From: Jiangella mangrovi
GTDB taxonomy: Bacteria; Actinomycetota; Actinomycetes; Jiangellales; Jiangellaceae
Length of the DNA stretch: 64,000 nt
NCBI RefSeq assembly: GCF_014204975.1
Contig: NZ_JACHMM010000001.1
Location: 3,100,001 to 3,164,000 of the forward strand
Direction of reading: 5' to 3'
Shown: positions 50,930 through 60,762 of the stretch, in pieces
Position numbering within the stretch: position 1 is the first letter of the stretch
How the letters are laid out: the number at the start of each line of letters is the position of its first letter
The notes under the pieces: generated by a model
Databases searched by the model: none
What the model was told of the DNA's origin: nothing
Seen by the model: only the letters and a program-made list of their open reading frames with translations
Program-made: the position numbers and the translations under genes

Positions 50930-51925
50930 ATGAAGAACTTCAAGAGCCGCGCCATCCCGTCGAACATCGCCCTCTACACCGTGCTCTCGGCGCCGCAGAC
51001 GGACGAGACCTGGGGCGAGAACTGGGGAGAGCCGGTCCGGATCTCCGCCGACGGCGGCAACTCGCCGTCCGTGGAACTGCTGGGCAACGGCTCGCTGGTA
51101 CTGGCGTCGGGGCGCACCGACAACCAGCTCCGGTTCTCCTACGACGGCCGTGGCACGACCTGGGACGGGCCGTTCCGGCCGTGGACCAACTACCCGACGA
51201 CCGGCGGCGAGACCTCCGGTGAGTTCGCCGGCTGGTATCGCTACGACCCGGACTCGTCCGGCTGCTGCCTCTACCGGCCGATGCGCCACCTCGGCTCCAG
51301 CGGCACGATGGGGGTCGAGGCGATCTCCGGCACCCAGGCCTTCGTCATCGGCGACAACTGCGGGTCCGGCTGGGGGTGCCCCTGCCCGTGGGGCGCCGGG
51401 TGGATGTGCCCGCAACGCGCCGGCGGCTACGCCCGCGGCACCACTCACGGGTTGTGGAAGACCACCGTCACCGTGAACAACGGTCGCGCCGGCCGGCTCG
51501 ACCTGCCCGCGATGTTCCGGAACGACCAGCTGACCGTGGTGGAGACGTCCTTCAGCCGGTACGGGCTGTGCCCCGAGGGCATCGCCGGCTGCCGGCAGTC
51601 GTACGCGGCGTTCGCGTTCGACGGCGACATCCGCTCCGACACCAGCCTGGTCACCCCGAACCGCTCCGTGACGCTGCGGCTGCCGCGGGCGTACCAGCTC
51701 ACCGGCGTCGGCCTGCACATGAACCTGCAGGGCGATGACGACGCCCGCATCCAGGTGTCGACGAACGGGGTCGACTTCAGCACCCCGGCGAGGGCGGCAC
51801 GCGACGGCTACCTCCGTCCGTTCGCGAGTCCGGTGACGGCGCAGTACGTGCGGATCAGCGACCCCAACCCCATCACCAACACCCTGGAGGCCTTCCTCAA
51901 CGAGGTCGAGCTCTACGGCTCCTGA
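50930..51925 (+). pseudogene. Truncated sialidase-like protein (C-terminal half)
   Basis: A 331-residue open frame without signal peptide or ribosome site. The first 200 residues look like the last blades of a sialidase-type propeller (WGEPVRISADGGNSPSVELL, NGSLVLASGRTDNQLRFSYD, with one Asp-box-like FSYDGRGTTW). The C-terminus is an F5/8-type carbohydrate-binding domain (DARIQVSTNGVDF, AQYVRISDPNPITNTLEAFL). The same frame continues upstream without stop to the previous gene's TGA. It is probably the 3' half of a lost secreted glycosidase gene; it could still be expressed. Confidence 0.5.
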
Positions 51926-51968
51926 GCGATGAAGCCGATCTGAAGCACGTCGCTCGAGGATGCGTGGC

Positions 51969-53453
51969 GTGAAACGATCGAACCCACTCACGGGAGTCCT
52001 CGGCGTCCTGGCGTTCGCCGCGGCCGCCCTGACCGGCGGCGCGGCCACAGCTGACGCCGTCACCCCAGCGGTCGCCGCGAGCGGGACCGCAGCCGCCGCC
52101 GTCGACCCACTGCCGCGCATCACCGTCTCCGACGATCCCGCGAGCCGGCACCTCGTCGACTCCGAGACGGGGGCGCGGTTCATCCCGCGCGGCAACAATT
52201 ACGTCCGGCTCGCACAGGTCGCCGACTGGCACCACCACGCGACGTTCGAGCCGGGTGAGTACGACCCGGCCCGCGTCGAGGCCGCGCTGACCTACATGGG
52301 CAACAGCGGCTACAACGTCGTGCGGATCTTCCTCGACCCCGGGCATCCGCAGCACAACGTGGACGGGCAGCCGCACGGGCTCGGCCACGGGAACGACGAC
52401 CACACGGTCGGCAACGCGGCGTACCTCGACAACCTCGCCGACTTCCTGGTGCGGGCGGCCGCGCGCGGCATCTACGTCCTGCCGGCCATGGACTACTACC
52501 CGTTCAACGCGTACTACGCGGACATCGCCGCGACCAGTGCGCCGCAGCAGCCGAACCTCGCCGGCTGGAACGCGTTCTACCTGCAGCGCTCCCGCATCAA
52601 CGCCAAGGCGGCCTACCTGCAGAACGTCGTGCTCGAGCTGCGCGAGCGGGTCGGCGCGCCGCTGATGACGACGCTGCTGGCGCTCGAGACCGACAACGAG
52701 GCGATCTTCGAGGCCGACCAGAAGCCGTTCTCGCTGACGACGGGCCGGGTGACCGGCCCGGACGGGCGCACCTACGACCTCGCCGTCCCCGCGGAGCGCC
52801 AGGCACTGGGCGACAACGGCATGGTCGAGTACGCGAACTCGCTGGTCGCCGCCGTCCACGAGGTCGACCCGGACCTGATGGTCACCACCGGGATGTTCAC
52901 CTACCTCGCCGTGAACAAGACGATCGACGGGTTCGGGGTGCGCTGCGACCGCACCGTCGCGGGGAACTCCTGCAAGGACGCCTGGCACTACTGGTACCCG
53001 CCGCGTCCGGCCGCGCTCTCGGCCCGGTCGGACCTCTCGTTCCTCGAACTGCACCTCTACCCGGAGCCCGGCAAGACCCTGGACCAGAACCTCGCCTCCG
53101 TCGAGTGGCCCTCGGTGACCGGCCCGGTCGTCGTCGGCGAGTACGGCACCCGGCGCAGCTACCACGGCGGTGACGTGCGCGCGGCCGCCGTCGCGATGCG
53201 CGACCTGCAGGTGGCGACCTGCAGGGCCGGCTTCGGCGGCTGGTTCTACTGGACCTGGGACACCGACGAGGAAGCGGTGCAGCGCGAGTTCGTGACGGCG
53301 ACCGAGCAGAGCGGCGCCGTGAACGGGCAGCTCGCCCCGGTCGTGCGCTACGACCCCTGCCTGACCGAGCCGAGCCGGCGCCCGGTGAGATGGACGCCGG
53401 GCTGGCCGGTGCCGGGCCTGCCGTTCCCGGGCGGCTACGGGGTCAGCCGCTGA
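51969..53453 (+). CDS. Secreted GH5-like glycoside hydrolase (copy B)
   Basis: A 494-residue exported barrel enzyme, paralogous to the 44179-45822 protein. Signal peptide about 1-38. HGLGHGNDD, YLDNLADFLVRAA, acid/base Glu244 in LALETDNEA and nucleophile Glu391 in VVVGEYGT. Two cysteines in GVRCDRTVAGNSC may form a disulfide. GTG 51969 gives the same VKR start as copy A and has GAGGA eight bases before; ATG 51960 is the alternative. The barrels align over their full length, but copy B lacks the extra C-terminal domain. Confidence 0.8.
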   Translation: MKRSNPLTGVLGVLAFAAAALTGGAATADAVTPAVAASGTAAAAVDPLPRITVSDDPASRHLVDSETGARFIPRGNNYVRLAQVADWHHHATFEPGEYDPARVEAALTYMGNSGYNVVRIFLDPGHPQHNVDGQPHGLGHGNDDHTVGNAAYLDNLADFLVRAAARGIYVLPAMDYYPFNAYYADIAATSAPQQPNLAGWNAFYLQRSRINAKAAYLQNVVLELRERVGAPLMTTLLALETDNEAIFEADQKPFSLTTGRVTGPDGRTYDLAVPAERQALGDNGMVEYANSLVAAVHEVDPDLMVTTGMFTYLAVNKTIDGFGVRCDRTVAGNSCKDAWHYWYPPRPAALSARSDLSFLELHLYPEPGKTLDQNLASVEWPSVTGPVVVGEYGTRRSYHGGDVRAAAVAMRDLQVATCRAGFGGWFYWTWDTDEEAVQREFVTATEQSGAVNGQLAPVVRYDPCLTEPSRRPVRWTPGWPVPGLPFPGGYGVSR

Positions 53454-53859
53454 GGCCGATCCGCACGGTGTCGAGCAGGTCGGCCGGCTGGCAGCGGCCG
53501 GCCACCTGCTCGACGGGGATCCACTCGGACGCGGTGTGCTCGGCGCTGAGCGTCACGGCCGTCCCCCACGGGACTTCGAGCCGGTAGACGCCGACCTCCT
53601 CGGACTCGTCGACGCGGACGGGCTCCGGCGTGGCGACGATCCCGGTCTCTTCCCGCAGCTCACGGGCCGCGCAGTCGGCGATCTTCTCGCCCGGCTGCCG
53701 GACCCCGCCGGGTGGCACCCAGGCCCACTCGCCCTCGAGGGTCTCGATGTCCGCCGGGTGCAGGAGCAGCACGTGCTGCCCCTTCGGCCCGCGGCTGGTC
53801 ACCACGATGGTGGCGACGAAGGGGCTCGTCTCGAGCGCCTCGCTGGTCGGGTCGGTCAT
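53443..53859 (-). CDS. Nudix hydrolase
   Basis: A 138-residue protein with a complete Nudix box (GGVRQPGEKIADCAARELR followed by EETGIV). FVATIVVTSRGPKGQHVLLL and WVPPGG precede it. The substrate is not predictable. ATG 53859 was chosen; the open frame further upstream has no family match. The stop overlaps the convergent GH5-like gene by 11 bases. Confidence 0.85.
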   Translation of the reverse strand: MTDPTSEALETSPFVATIVVTSRGPKGQHVLLLHPADIETLEGEWAWVPPGGVRQPGEKIADCAARELREETGIVATPEPVRVDESEEVGVYRLEVPWGTAVTLSAEHTASEWIPVEQVAGRCQPADLLDTVRIGLSG

Positions 53860-54064
53860 GGCGGACAAGTGTGACGCATGAGCTGGCGTGATGCGGGCGA
53901 ATCGCCGGGATGCCACCCGTTCGGCGTGCCGCGGGCGGGTTGTGGCCGGGTTGAGGCGGGCTCGTGTCGCCGTCGCCGGCACCCGGGAAGGATCCGCCCG
54001 GGCGATCCGCGACGTTGTCCCGGCGTCCGCCCGGCGTTTGCCGGGCCGTCCTAGCGTGACGCTC

Positions 54065-54937
54065 ATGAAGCCTCGCGTGACGCTGATCACCCTCTGTGCC
54101 CTGGGCGTCGTGGCGGCCACGGCGGTCACCGTCCCCGCGGAGGCCGGTCCGCTGGACCGTCGCATCTCGCCCACCGCGGTGGCGCCTCGCCCGATCGTCG
54201 TCGATGCGGCGCCCGCGCAGCTGACGTACTCGCGGCAGGCCCGGTCGGAGTGGCAGCTGACGGAGTTCGACCGGGCCGGGAACGCGATCCTCGCGACCCA
54301 CGTCCCGAGCGGGATCACCCTCGCGATCGACTACGACGACCCGAGCGATGACCGGCACGCCGCCGGGATCGCGCCCGACACCGGGTGCGGCCCCATGGAG
54401 GGCCAGTTCTGGGGCTCGACGACGCCGCTGCTCTACCCGATCCTCGAGCCCGAGACGCACGTCATCGAGAACGTCACGGTGGCGATGGACGGCGACGAGG
54501 TGCGCGTGCGGATGGTCGGCGGCGCCTACGACCTGGTCGAGCCGGGAGCCGGCGACGAGCCGCTGTTCATGGACGCGGTGTTCACCGTCGAGGACGGGCA
54601 GCTGCGCGCCCACACGAGTGGCCTGCACTACGTCCTGCCGTCCAAGGACCGGGGCACGACGGTCGACCTGACGCTGGCCGACGGCACCCGCGTCAGCCGC
54701 ACGTTCACCATGGCGTCCCCGACCGGCCGCGAGTACCTCGACGACGTCCGCCTGGTCGAGGTGAGCGACGGCCGGTACGGCGACTTCTCCTGGACGACGG
54801 ACATCGAGCGGCTCCAGTTCGACCTCAACACCAACCCGCTGCTCGACGTCTTCGAGATCGACGCCGACCACGCGCTGAAGGACCGCGGCCAGCGCGTCGT
54901 CACCAACGACTTCACCTTCGCCGCCCACTGCGGCTGA
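54065..54937 (+). CDS. Secreted protein of unknown function
   Basis: A 290-residue protein with a signal peptide (MKPRVTLITL, hydrophobic core, cut near AEAG). The rest is predicted beta-rich: WQLTEFDRAGNAILATHVPS, MDGDEVRVRMVGGAYDL, YVLPSKDRGTTVDLTLADGT. Two cysteines (in TGCGPMEG and the last residues HCG) could form a disulfide. I recognise no family. It stands alone; the upstream frame from 53888 has no domain. Confidence 0.65.
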   Translation: MKPRVTLITLCALGVVAATAVTVPAEAGPLDRRISPTAVAPRPIVVDAAPAQLTYSRQARSEWQLTEFDRAGNAILATHVPSGITLAIDYDDPSDDRHAAGIAPDTGCGPMEGQFWGSTTPLLYPILEPETHVIENVTVAMDGDEVRVRMVGGAYDLVEPGAGDEPLFMDAVFTVEDGQLRAHTSGLHYVLPSKDRGTTVDLTLADGTRVSRTFTMASPTGREYLDDVRLVEVSDGRYGDFSWTTDIERLQFDLNTNPLLDVFEIDADHALKDRGQRVVTNDFTFAAHCG

Positions 54938-54967
54938 GGGACGCCCCGGCTCAGGCGACACGCCGGC

Positions 54968-55384
54968 TCAGGCGACGGGCCGGCCCTGCGCGTTCCGCTT
55001 GCTCCGCTGCAGGGCGTCGACGAACCCGATGGCGCCGAAGAGCCCGACGCCCGCCGCTGCCGGCCAGAGGAGGACGGTCCAGGGGAGGCTGCCCGTGGCG
55101 GCGAAGTAGCCGATCACGATCGCCACCGAGAGGGAGAAGACCCCCAGCACGATGCCGGGCGGATCGCGGCGCAGCTCGCTCTCGCGAGTGATCAACTTCT
55201 CCACCGACGCCTCGACGTGGGCGAGCAGCCGCGCCCTGGCCTCACCCTCGGGGAGGACCTTCAGCAGCTCCGCGTCCTGCCGGATCTCGTCACGTGGCCC
55301 GCCGCGGTTGCGTTGGTACTGGAGCAGTGCCGCCCCGATGGCGAGCAGGGCGACGACGATCTGTCCGAAGATCTCCCAGTCCAC
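54968..55384 (-). CDS. Small membrane protein of unknown function
   Basis: A 138-residue protein with an N-terminal transmembrane helix (IFGQIVVALLAIGAALL), a charged cytosolic stretch with a predicted coiled coil (ARLLAHVEASVEKLITRESE) and a C-terminal hairpin of two transmembrane helices. No family recognised. GTG 55384 is the start. It is on the same strand as the NTF2-like gene upstream but 25 bases from it, so they may be co-transcribed. Confidence 0.65.
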   Translation of the reverse strand: MDWEIFGQIVVALLAIGAALLQYQRNRGGPRDEIRQDAELLKVLPEGEARARLLAHVEASVEKLITRESELRRDPPGIVLGVFSLSVAIVIGYFAATGSLPWTVLLWPAAAGVGLFGAIGFVDALQRSKRNAQGRPVA

Positions 55385-55409
55385 GGGGCCAAGGCTAGAG
55401 GGGCCCTCG

Positions 55410-56180
55410 TCACGCCTTCACATAGCCACGCGCTTCGACGATCCGGCCGTCGCGGATCCGGATGAGGTTCACGCCGCGGACGCGGTCCTGCTCGCCCTCG
55501 CCCCACTGCAGGTGCCACGGCTGGACGGCGAGGTCGCCGTGGATCTCGGCAAGCTCCGGCGTGAAGGTCAGATCATGGTTCGCCGCGAGCTCGGACCAGC
55601 GGGCGAGGCTCGCCTCGCGGCCGACGCGGAGCACCCCGTCCGGCGCCGGGCCCGAGTCGTCGATGACGCAGTCGTCGGCGATCAGGTCGGTCAGCAGGCT
55701 GGGATCGTGCAGGCGGAAGGCCTCGTTGTACTGGTCCAGGACCTCTCGGGTCGACCTCCCGGCGGCGACGGCGTCCGCTGCGGCGCCGTCGGCCTCGTCG
55801 GTCTCGGCCGCCAGGGGGACGCCGCCGGTCTTGCTGTAGCCGAGGAGCTCGACGATGCGGCCGTCGCGCAGCCGCACGAGCGAGACCCCGCGCAGCGATT
55901 CGGTCATGCCGTCGCCGAAGCGGAGCCGCCAGTGGATGGTCGCCCGCTCGCCGTCGACGATGACCTCCCCGGGCTCGAACTGGCTGGTGCGGTCCTCCGC
56001 GAGCGCCTGCCAGAACGCCAGGCAGGCGTCGTAGCCCTCGACGCGGGTGCCGTCGGGGGCCGGCTGGATGGCCTCCATGACGCAGTCGGCCCCGATCAGC
56101 TCGGGGAGCGGCGCCGGGTCGTGGTCGATGAAGACGCGGTTGAAGAGCTCGATCGTCTCGGCAGTCGTTCGCGTGGTCAT
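55410..56180 (-). CDS. Protein with two NTF2/SnoaL-like domains
   Basis: A 256-residue protein made of two repeats of a SnoaL-like fold (about 5-115 and 130-255). Both halves share the pattern HDPxxLxxLIxxDCV, APDGxxR, and VSLVRLRDGRIVELLGY versus VNLIRIRDGRIVEARGY. Such domains act as small-molecule enzymes or binding pockets; none can be named. AAGGAG precedes ATG 56180. It is divergent from a TetR-type gene with two operators between, so it is the probable target. Confidence 0.78.
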   Translation of the reverse strand: MTTRTTAETIELFNRVFIDHDPAPLPELIGADCVMEAIQPAPDGTRVEGYDACLAFWQALAEDRTSQFEPGEVIVDGERATIHWRLRFGDGMTESLRGVSLVRLRDGRIVELLGYSKTGGVPLAAETDEADGAAADAVAAGRSTREVLDQYNEAFRLHDPSLLTDLIADDCVIDDSGPAPDGVLRVGREASLARWSELAANHDLTFTPELAEIHGDLAVQPWHLQWGEGEQDRVRGVNLIRIRDGRIVEARGYVKA

Positions 56181-56198
56181 GGCGGGCTCCTTCGTAGA

Positions 56199-56239
56199 TA
56201 GACCATTCGGTCTACTCACCATATAGACCGGTCGATCTA
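56199..56239. promoter_or_regulatory. Pair of TetR-type operators
   Basis: TAGACCATTCGGTCTA (56199-56214, perfect arms) and TAGACCGGTCGATCTA (56224-56239, one imperfection) are centred 25 bases apart in the 81-base gap between the divergent NTF2-like and TetR-type genes. Two sites on nearly the same face suggest binding of two dimers. Confidence 0.78.
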
Positions 56240-56261
56240 CTCGTCAAGTACACTCGGTGCC

Positions 56262-56822
56262 GTGACCACACGTGCCATGCCGGGACCGCGGGACCGCCTG
56301 CTCGCGGCGGCCAAGGACTTGACCTACTCGCAGGGCGTGGGGGTCGGCGTCGACGCGCTGCTGAAGGCCGCGAACGTCGCCCGGCGCTCGCTCTACGAGC
56401 ACTTCGGTGGCAAGGACGGCCTGATCGCTGAGGTCCTGCGGCTGACCGCCGACGAGGACGTCGCCGCGTACCGGCGGGTCATGGAGGCGGCCGGAGACGA
56501 CCCGCGCCGCCGCCTGCCGGCGATCTTCGACTGGCTCGGCGAGGTCATCGACGCGCCGGACTTCCGTGGCTGCCGCTACCTCGGCGCCGACCTCGCGCTG
56601 GCCGACCCGGACCACCCGGCGCACGCCGTCGCCCGCCGGTACCGCGAGGGCCTGCACGAACTCCTCGAGCGGGAGTTGCGCGACCTCGACCATCCGCAGC
56701 CCGCGGACGCCGCCGACCAGCTCCTGCTGCTGATCGACGGCGTCCTGGCGGTCGGTGCCACCCGGCCCGAGACCCATCCTGCCGCGGCGGCCCGCCGGCT
56801 GGCCGAGCCGATCTGGAGCTGA
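56262..56822 (+). CDS. TetR family transcriptional regulator
   Basis: A 186-residue repressor. The helix-turn-helix is GPRDRLLAAAKDLTYSQGVG, then VDALLKAANVARRSLYEHFG and GKDGLIAEVL. The ligand domain resembles the TetR C-terminal 6-type (RGCRYLGADLALADPDHPAH). GTG 56262 starts just after the operators. It probably represses the NTF2-like gene and itself. Confidence 0.88.
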   Translation: MTTRAMPGPRDRLLAAAKDLTYSQGVGVGVDALLKAANVARRSLYEHFGGKDGLIAEVLRLTADEDVAAYRRVMEAAGDDPRRRLPAIFDWLGEVIDAPDFRGCRYLGADLALADPDHPAHAVARRYREGLHELLERELRDLDHPQPADAADQLLLLIDGVLAVGATRPETHPAAAARRLAEPIWS

Positions 56823-56837
56823 CCCGGCGGGCGAGGC

Positions 56838-58457
56838 TCAGCGGGCGAGGCTCAGCTCGGCCAGCATCGAGGCTCCGTCGGACTGGGTGATGACGACCTT
56901 GACGTGCTGCGCGGTCGTGCGATCGATCTCGGCCCACGCGATCTCGCCGGCGACGGCGACGTGGCCGGTGCGCACGTCGACGGCGTCACCCCAGCTCACG
57001 CCGTCGGCCGAGAGGTAGACCGAGGCGGTCTCGGCGTAGCCGGGCTTGAGGTTCAGCCCGATCCACGAGATCCGCTGCGGCTCGGCGAAGCTGAGGGTGA
57101 ACTGTCGCGGCGCCGCCGGTGTGGCGACGGGGCCGAGCGAGGAGTACCAGTACTCCGCCACGCCGTCGACCGCTCCGCCCGGCTGGGCGGTGGGGTGGTT
57201 CTGATGCCTGCTGGTCAGGTCGGTCTGGTAGGTGGCCTCGCCGGCGGCGACCAGGGCGGGAAGGTCCAGGACGGCGTCCGCCGCGGGCGCCTCGGCCTCC
57301 GGCGGCTGGATGCCGACATAGTCGCCGAGGGAGCTGAAGGTGCCGACGACGGCGTGCAGGTTCGTGTCGTAGCTGACGGTGAGGAACCGGCCGCCCCGCA
57401 CGACCGCGGTGCTCGGGTCGCCCTGGTCCACGTTCTGCTGCGACATGTACAGCAGAACGGGGCTGGTGTCGGTCCAGGCCTGGTCGCGGCGCTTGAGCCG
57501 GCCGATGACCGGCTCGTTCGAGCCGTAGTCCCGCCCGCCGTAGGTGAGCAGTGCCCTGCCGCCCGGCAGCGTCATCAGGTCCGGCGCCTGCATGCTCCAC
57601 GGGACCTTGCTCGCGGTGGTCCACGTCCGGCCGCCGTCGTAGGAGTCGCTGACGAACCCGGGGCGGATCACCGCGGTCACGTGCCCGCCGGGAAGGACGG
57701 CCAGCTCGGTCTCGGAGAGGGCGACGCCGGGCTCCGCGGGGAGCATCACCTCGTTCTCCAGCGGCCAGGTCCGTCCGCCGTCGGTGCTGCGCACGACGCT
57801 GGCGCGGCCGAGTGTGGAGTCGGGGCGCGTCCCGTAGAGGGGGATCAGCAGGTCGCCGTCGTCCAGTTCGACGACCTCGCCGGACTCGCCGGCCCAGCCC
57901 AGGTTGTACGCGCCGCTGCGCGGGCCGCACCCACAGCTCATCGACGACCCCACCAGGGCCGGCTCGGACCACGTCTGCCCGCCGTCCTCGGAGCGCACCA
58001 CGTAGGTGCCCCGCAGGATCGCGGCCTGGTCGGGATAGCCGGTCCAGTCGGTCTGGAACCAGGTGATCACGATGGTCCCGTCGCGCAGCTGCGTGATCTG
58101 CGCGTCGCGGTCGTCGTACGCCGTGTCGATCACGGTCCGCGGCTGCGACCAGGTCGACCCGCCGTTCGTGCTCTCCGTCCACCGGACCTCGCCGTCGTGG
58201 TCGCCTCCGGGGATGCCGGCGGAGTGCTCGTTGTTCCAGTAGAAGACGGTCACCAGGCGGCCGTCGTCGAGAGGGGCGATCTCGGGGAAGAACGGCTTCT
58301 GGTCGCCCTCGGGCGTCGCGATGAGCACGTCGGGCTGTGTCGGGGTGTCCGGCCCGGCACTGGCCGGCGCGCCGGCGAGTCCGCTGAGGACGAGAGCCGA
58401 ACCGGCGATCAGGGCGGCGAACAAGGCCCTGCGGGGGTTCCGGGGACGTCTGGTCAT
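56838..58457 (-). CDS. Secreted sialidase (exo-alpha-sialidase-like) with C-terminal binding domain
   Basis: A 539-residue exported propeller. Signal peptide 1-34 (ASA). Four Asp-box motifs are clear: STNGGSTW, SEDGGQTW, STDGGRTW and SYDGGRTW. An Arg-bearing FFPEIAPLDDGRL start and DRDAQITQLRDG fit GH33-like folds. The last 140 residues form a binding domain (QFTLSFAEPQRISWIGLNLK) of the F5/8 type. AAGGAG precedes ATG 58457. Asp boxes are not proof of sialidase activity, so another glycan or none is possible. It is divergent from the propeller gene. Confidence 0.8.
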   Translation of the reverse strand: MTRRPRNPRRALFAALIAGSALVLSGLAGAPASAGPDTPTQPDVLIATPEGDQKPFFPEIAPLDDGRLVTVFYWNNEHSAGIPGGDHDGEVRWTESTNGGSTWSQPRTVIDTAYDDRDAQITQLRDGTIVITWFQTDWTGYPDQAAILRGTYVVRSEDGGQTWSEPALVGSSMSCGCGPRSGAYNLGWAGESGEVVELDDGDLLIPLYGTRPDSTLGRASVVRSTDGGRTWPLENEVMLPAEPGVALSETELAVLPGGHVTAVIRPGFVSDSYDGGRTWTTASKVPWSMQAPDLMTLPGGRALLTYGGRDYGSNEPVIGRLKRRDQAWTDTSPVLLYMSQQNVDQGDPSTAVVRGGRFLTVSYDTNLHAVVGTFSSLGDYVGIQPPEAEAPAADAVLDLPALVAAGEATYQTDLTSRHQNHPTAQPGGAVDGVAEYWYSSLGPVATPAAPRQFTLSFAEPQRISWIGLNLKPGYAETASVYLSADGVSWGDAVDVRTGHVAVAGEIAWAEIDRTTAQHVKVVITQSDGASMLAELSLAR

Positions 58458-58538
58458 GACTGCTCCTTATCGATGCTGGCCGGGCGGGGCGACCGTTCGA
58501 GAGAGCTGTTCCGACGCAATGGCAGAACTCAACCTGGC

Positions 58539-58611
58539 ATGAGATTCCATGTCAACAGCACGTCGGGCACCGTCTCGCCAAGCGGGCGGCGGCGTTGACA
58601 TGGAACGTCAT
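58539..58611. promoter_or_regulatory. Divergent promoter with inverted 18-base boxes
   Basis: GTTGACATGGAATCTCAT (minus strand, 58556-58539) and GTTGACATGGAACGTCAT (plus strand, 58594-58611) differ at two positions and face outward toward the sialidase and the propeller gene. Each contains TTGACA, a likely -35. The gap 58458-58666 has no gene. The boxes suggest joint control by one regulator. Confidence 0.65.
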
Positions 58612-58666
58612 TCTGCGCTTCCTTCTCAGCTACGCGACGTCGGTCCGATCCCCGTGGAGTGATCAG

Positions 58667-60661
58667 ATGAGGCTGTCTCGACGACTTTCCGCCCCCGCCG
58701 CACTGGCAGTCGCCTCTGCCGTCGTCGGGGCCGCGCTCACCCTCACCCTCGAGCCCGCCGGGTCGGTGACCGCCGATCCGCCTCCGCCCTTCGGTGAGGC
58801 AACGGCTGCCGCCTCTGCCGAGCCGGTCGACGTCGCCATTCCGAACGCCGGCTTCGAGGAGGTCGACGGCGACGGCTGGGCGGTCGGGTGGCTACTGGAC
58901 CCCGCGCGGGCCCAGACGGCCGCCGTCGTCGATGGTGATGCCCACGGCGGAGAGCGCAGCCTCGAGGTGGTCGACCCCACGGGAGGCGGCATCGCGATCT
59001 GGTCCAGCCCGGTCGAGTCCGTCCGGGGCGGCGAGTACGAGGCGACGGCCTGGATGCGGACGACGGCGGGTGTCTCGGCCTGGCTCTACCTGGAGTTCTA
59101 CGACGCGAACGGCCGCCGGGTCAGCGAGACGCACGTGGCGCCCGCGGCGTCGGCGACGTGGCAGCAGGTCACCATCGCGGGCACCGCGCCTCCGGCCGCG
59201 ACGTCGATCAAACTGCTCGTCTACGGCTCCACCAGCACGGCCGGCACGACCTACGTCGACGATGTGGGGCTGCGGCTGCTGAATCCCGAGCCGCCGTACG
59301 ACCCCGAGATCGGCCAGCGGACGCAGCTCTTCCACGACCTGGACCGGGTCGACACCATGACGCAGGTCGGCCGCGTCGTCCATGAGGCCGCGACCAGCGA
59401 CGAGCCGATCCTCCGCCCGGACCGGCCGTGGGAGGCCAACAACGTCTACCTCTACGGCAGCGTGCTCTTCGACGAGGACGAGCAGCTCTACAAGATGTGG
59501 TACCACTCGTACAACTGGGACCTGGGCGAGTACCTGAACATGTACGCCACGTCCCGCGACGGGCGCACCTGGGACAAGCCCGAGCTCGGCGTCTTCGAGT
59601 TCGACGGCTCGACGGCGAACAACATCGTCCTCGGCGACGGCATCCACAGCCCGACGGCGCTGAAGGACCCGTTCGAGGACGACCCGGCCCGCCGCTACAA
59701 GATGATGGCGATGGACTACGACCAGGGCTACGTGGTTTATTTCTCCCCCGACGGCATCCACTGGACCGCCTGCGGCTGCAACCCCGTCAGCACCGGTGCC
59801 GACGTCGCCAACGTCACCCAGAACCCCGAGACCGGGCAGTTCGTCGTCACGTGGAAGCAGCCGGACCTGCGGCCGGTCCCGGGCATCCGCTACGCCTTCC
59901 TGTCCACCAGCGACGACTTCGAGACGTGGAGCGCGCCGGAGCTGGTGCTCGCGGCGGACGAGCGCGACAACGCCGCCGCGACGGCGGGCGGGCACACCAA
60001 CGCGCAGATCTACGGCTTCCCGGTGGTGCCGTACGAGGGCGGCTGGGTCGGGTTCCCGTGGATCTACCAGCCAGGCGGCGGCACCCCCGGCATGGCCGGC
60101 TCCGGCCCCGTCGACGTGCAACTGGCGTTCAGCGACGATCTGCGCACCTGGAACCGCGACGACCGCCGCACCGTGATCCCGCGCGGCGTCCCCGGCTCGT
60201 GGGACGCCGGCATGATCTACACCGCCAGCTCGGTCGTGCGTGCCGGGCGGGAGCTACGGCTCTACTACTCCGGCTGGGACGGGTTCCACGACGGCTCGCC
60301 CGGACGGGGCGCCTCCATCGGCCTCGCCACCTGGCGGGTCGACGGCTTCGCCTCACTCGCCAACGGCGGCGACCTCCCCGGTGTCGTCACCACCCGGCCG
60401 CTGGTGTTCGACGGGCGCGAGCTGAGCGTGAACGCCGACCTGGCACCCGGCGGCACCCTGCAGGTCGAGATCCTCGACGCCGACGGCGAGCCGATCCCCG
60501 GCTTCACCCTGGCGGAGAGCCGCAAGGTCATGGGCGACCGCACCGACCACCGGATCCGCTGGGCCGGCGCCCACGACCTCAGCGCCCTGGCCGGGACACC
60601 CATCCGGCTGCGCTTCCACCTCGACGACGGGGACCTGTACTCGTACCGCTTCCACGACTGA
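58667..60661 (+). CDS. Secreted five-blade propeller glycosidase-like protein (GH32/GH43/GH117 superfamily)
   Basis: A 664-residue exported protein. Signal peptide about 1-38. A CBM4/9-like domain (about 50-205; [20 protein letters not shown]) is followed by a propeller (about 215-560) with [58 protein letters not shown] and a [10 protein letters not shown] segment. An end domain follows. GH32/GH68 and GH43-like proteins have such DEDE and KDP elements, but I cannot fix the family or activity. ATG 58667 with GGAG eight bases before is preferred over the TTG at 58595. Confidence 0.72.
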   Translation: MRLSRRLSAPAALAVASAVVGAALTLTLEPAGSVTADPPPPFGEATAAASAEPVDVAIPNAGFEEVDGDGWAVGWLLDPARAQTAAVVDGDAHGGERSLEVVDPTGGGIAIWSSPVESVRGGEYEATAWMRTTAGVSAWLYLEFYDANGRRVSETHVAPAASATWQQVTIAGTAPPAATSIKLLVYGSTSTAGTTYVDDVGLRLLNPEPPYDPEIGQRTQLFHDLDRVDTMTQVGRVVHEAATSDEPILRPDRPWEANNVYLYGSVLFDEDEQLYKMWYHSYNWDLGEYLNMYATSRDGRTWDKPELGVFEFDGSTANNIVLGDGIHSPTALKDPFEDDPARRYKMMAMDYDQGYVVYFSPDGIHWTACGCNPVSTGADVANVTQNPETGQFVVTWKQPDLRPVPGIRYAFLSTSDDFETWSAPELVLAADERDNAAATAGGHTNAQIYGFPVVPYEGGWVGFPWIYQPGGGTPGMAGSGPVDVQLAFSDDLRTWNRDDRRTVIPRGVPGSWDAGMIYTASSVVRAGRELRLYYSGWDGFHDGSPGRGASIGLATWRVDGFASLANGGDLPGVVTTRPLVFDGRELSVNADLAPGGTLQVEILDADGEPIPGFTLAESRKVMGDRTDHRIRWAGAHDLSALAGTPIRLRFHLDDGDLYSYRFHD

Positions 60662-60762
60662 GGCAGCGCCCATGGCGGGTGTCGCTGACGTCTGAGTGGT
60701 CCGAGGCCCGCTATCGTCGGGGGCTTCCATCGCGACGATTTCGATGTGTTCACGAGGTGCGG

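Noticed and set aside
50921-50932. A third GTTGACATG box before the sialidase fragment
   Set aside because: Only nine bases match the boxes at 58539-58611, it overlaps the apparent reading frame, and the rest of the 18-base box is absent.
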